20,846 nt of DNA. Source: JANQRV01 sp964533785. Lineage in GTDB: Bacteria; Bacteroidota; Bacteroidia; Chitinophagales; Saprospiraceae. The position numbers and the translations under genes are program-made. Under the pieces are notes generated by a model. That model was not told the origin of the DNA. It did not search any database and saw only the letters and a program-made list of their open reading frames with translations. Positions within the stretch are counted from its first letter, which is position 1. Each line of letters opens with the position of its first letter. The DNA lies in NCBI GenBank assembly GCA_964533785.1, contig CAZHNG010000090.1, forward strand, positions 1-20,846. The letters run 5' to 3'. This document shows, piece by piece, positions 20,846-20,846 of this stretch.

Positions 20846-20846
20846 C

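Noticed and set aside
20800..20846. Minus-strand ACGAAAGGACC near the edge as the end of a 23S rRNA gene
   Set aside because: It resembles the conserved ACGAGAGGACC of 23S rRNA only over about ten bases; the following sequence does not fit the rRNA 3' region.

Overview
The window looks like the chromosome of a marine or freshwater Bacteroidota bacterium, most likely of the Saprospiria (Lewinella-like). The evidence is the moderate GC content, matches to the Bacteroidota -7 promoter element TAnnTTTG ahead of several genes, starts preceded by A-rich DNA rather than strong Shine-Dalgarno sites, and a very large modular secreted protein. That protein ends in a C-terminal module (AFIQGAFDSGAGL ... 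HRNHLGV) that I associate with this group. No rRNA, tRNA, CRISPR array or complete mobile element was seen.

Left part (1-4999), housekeeping: an alpha/beta hydrolase (66-734, -) and a polytopic membrane protein (793-1671, -) form a probable two-gene unit. CutA (1740-2048, +) lies divergently. It converges on a sigma-54 activator without a sensory domain (2064-3353, -), which lies downstream of the tRNA methylthiotransferase gene miaB (3522-4961, -).

Central part (5000-19400), an export and surface cluster: a 488-bp non-coding stretch with an inverted array of 8-bp GGTTATnn units precedes an FG-GAP/VCBS-like lipoprotein (5450-6619, +). The lipoprotein gene converges, with a 4-bp stop-codon overlap, on a diheme c-type cytochrome of the SO2930/TIGR03806 type (6616-7677, -). 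Upstream of the cytochrome on the same strand is one giant gene (7842-17579, -) of about 3245 codons. Its product joins an N,N-dimethylformamidase-beta-like domain, Ig-like domains, DUF4082-like domains, a ThuA/GATase1-like domain, a polysaccharide-deacetylase-like domain, fibronectin III domains and four concanavalin/LamG-like domains. Upstream again is a secreted parallel beta-helix protein (18171-19400, -) of the TIGR03805 type. TIGR03805 and TIGR03806 are, as I recall, a two-gene pair of unknown function, so here the pair appears to be split by the giant gene. This is the best candidate in the window for an undescribed system. A working idea is a cell-surface or periplasmic glycan-modifying and redox assembly, but its function cannot be read from sequence alone.

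Right part (19400-20846): a short divergent control region with nested inverted repeats, an omega-amidase/nitrilase gene (19550-20344, +), and a small coiled-coil ORF (20313-20651, +) that looks like the C-terminal remnant of an Rpn-type (PD-(D/E)XK) protein joined directly to the nitrilase 3' end. Next come a 26-bp palindrome, a probable terminator on the minus strand, and possibly the last 31 codons of a gene entering from the right edge.
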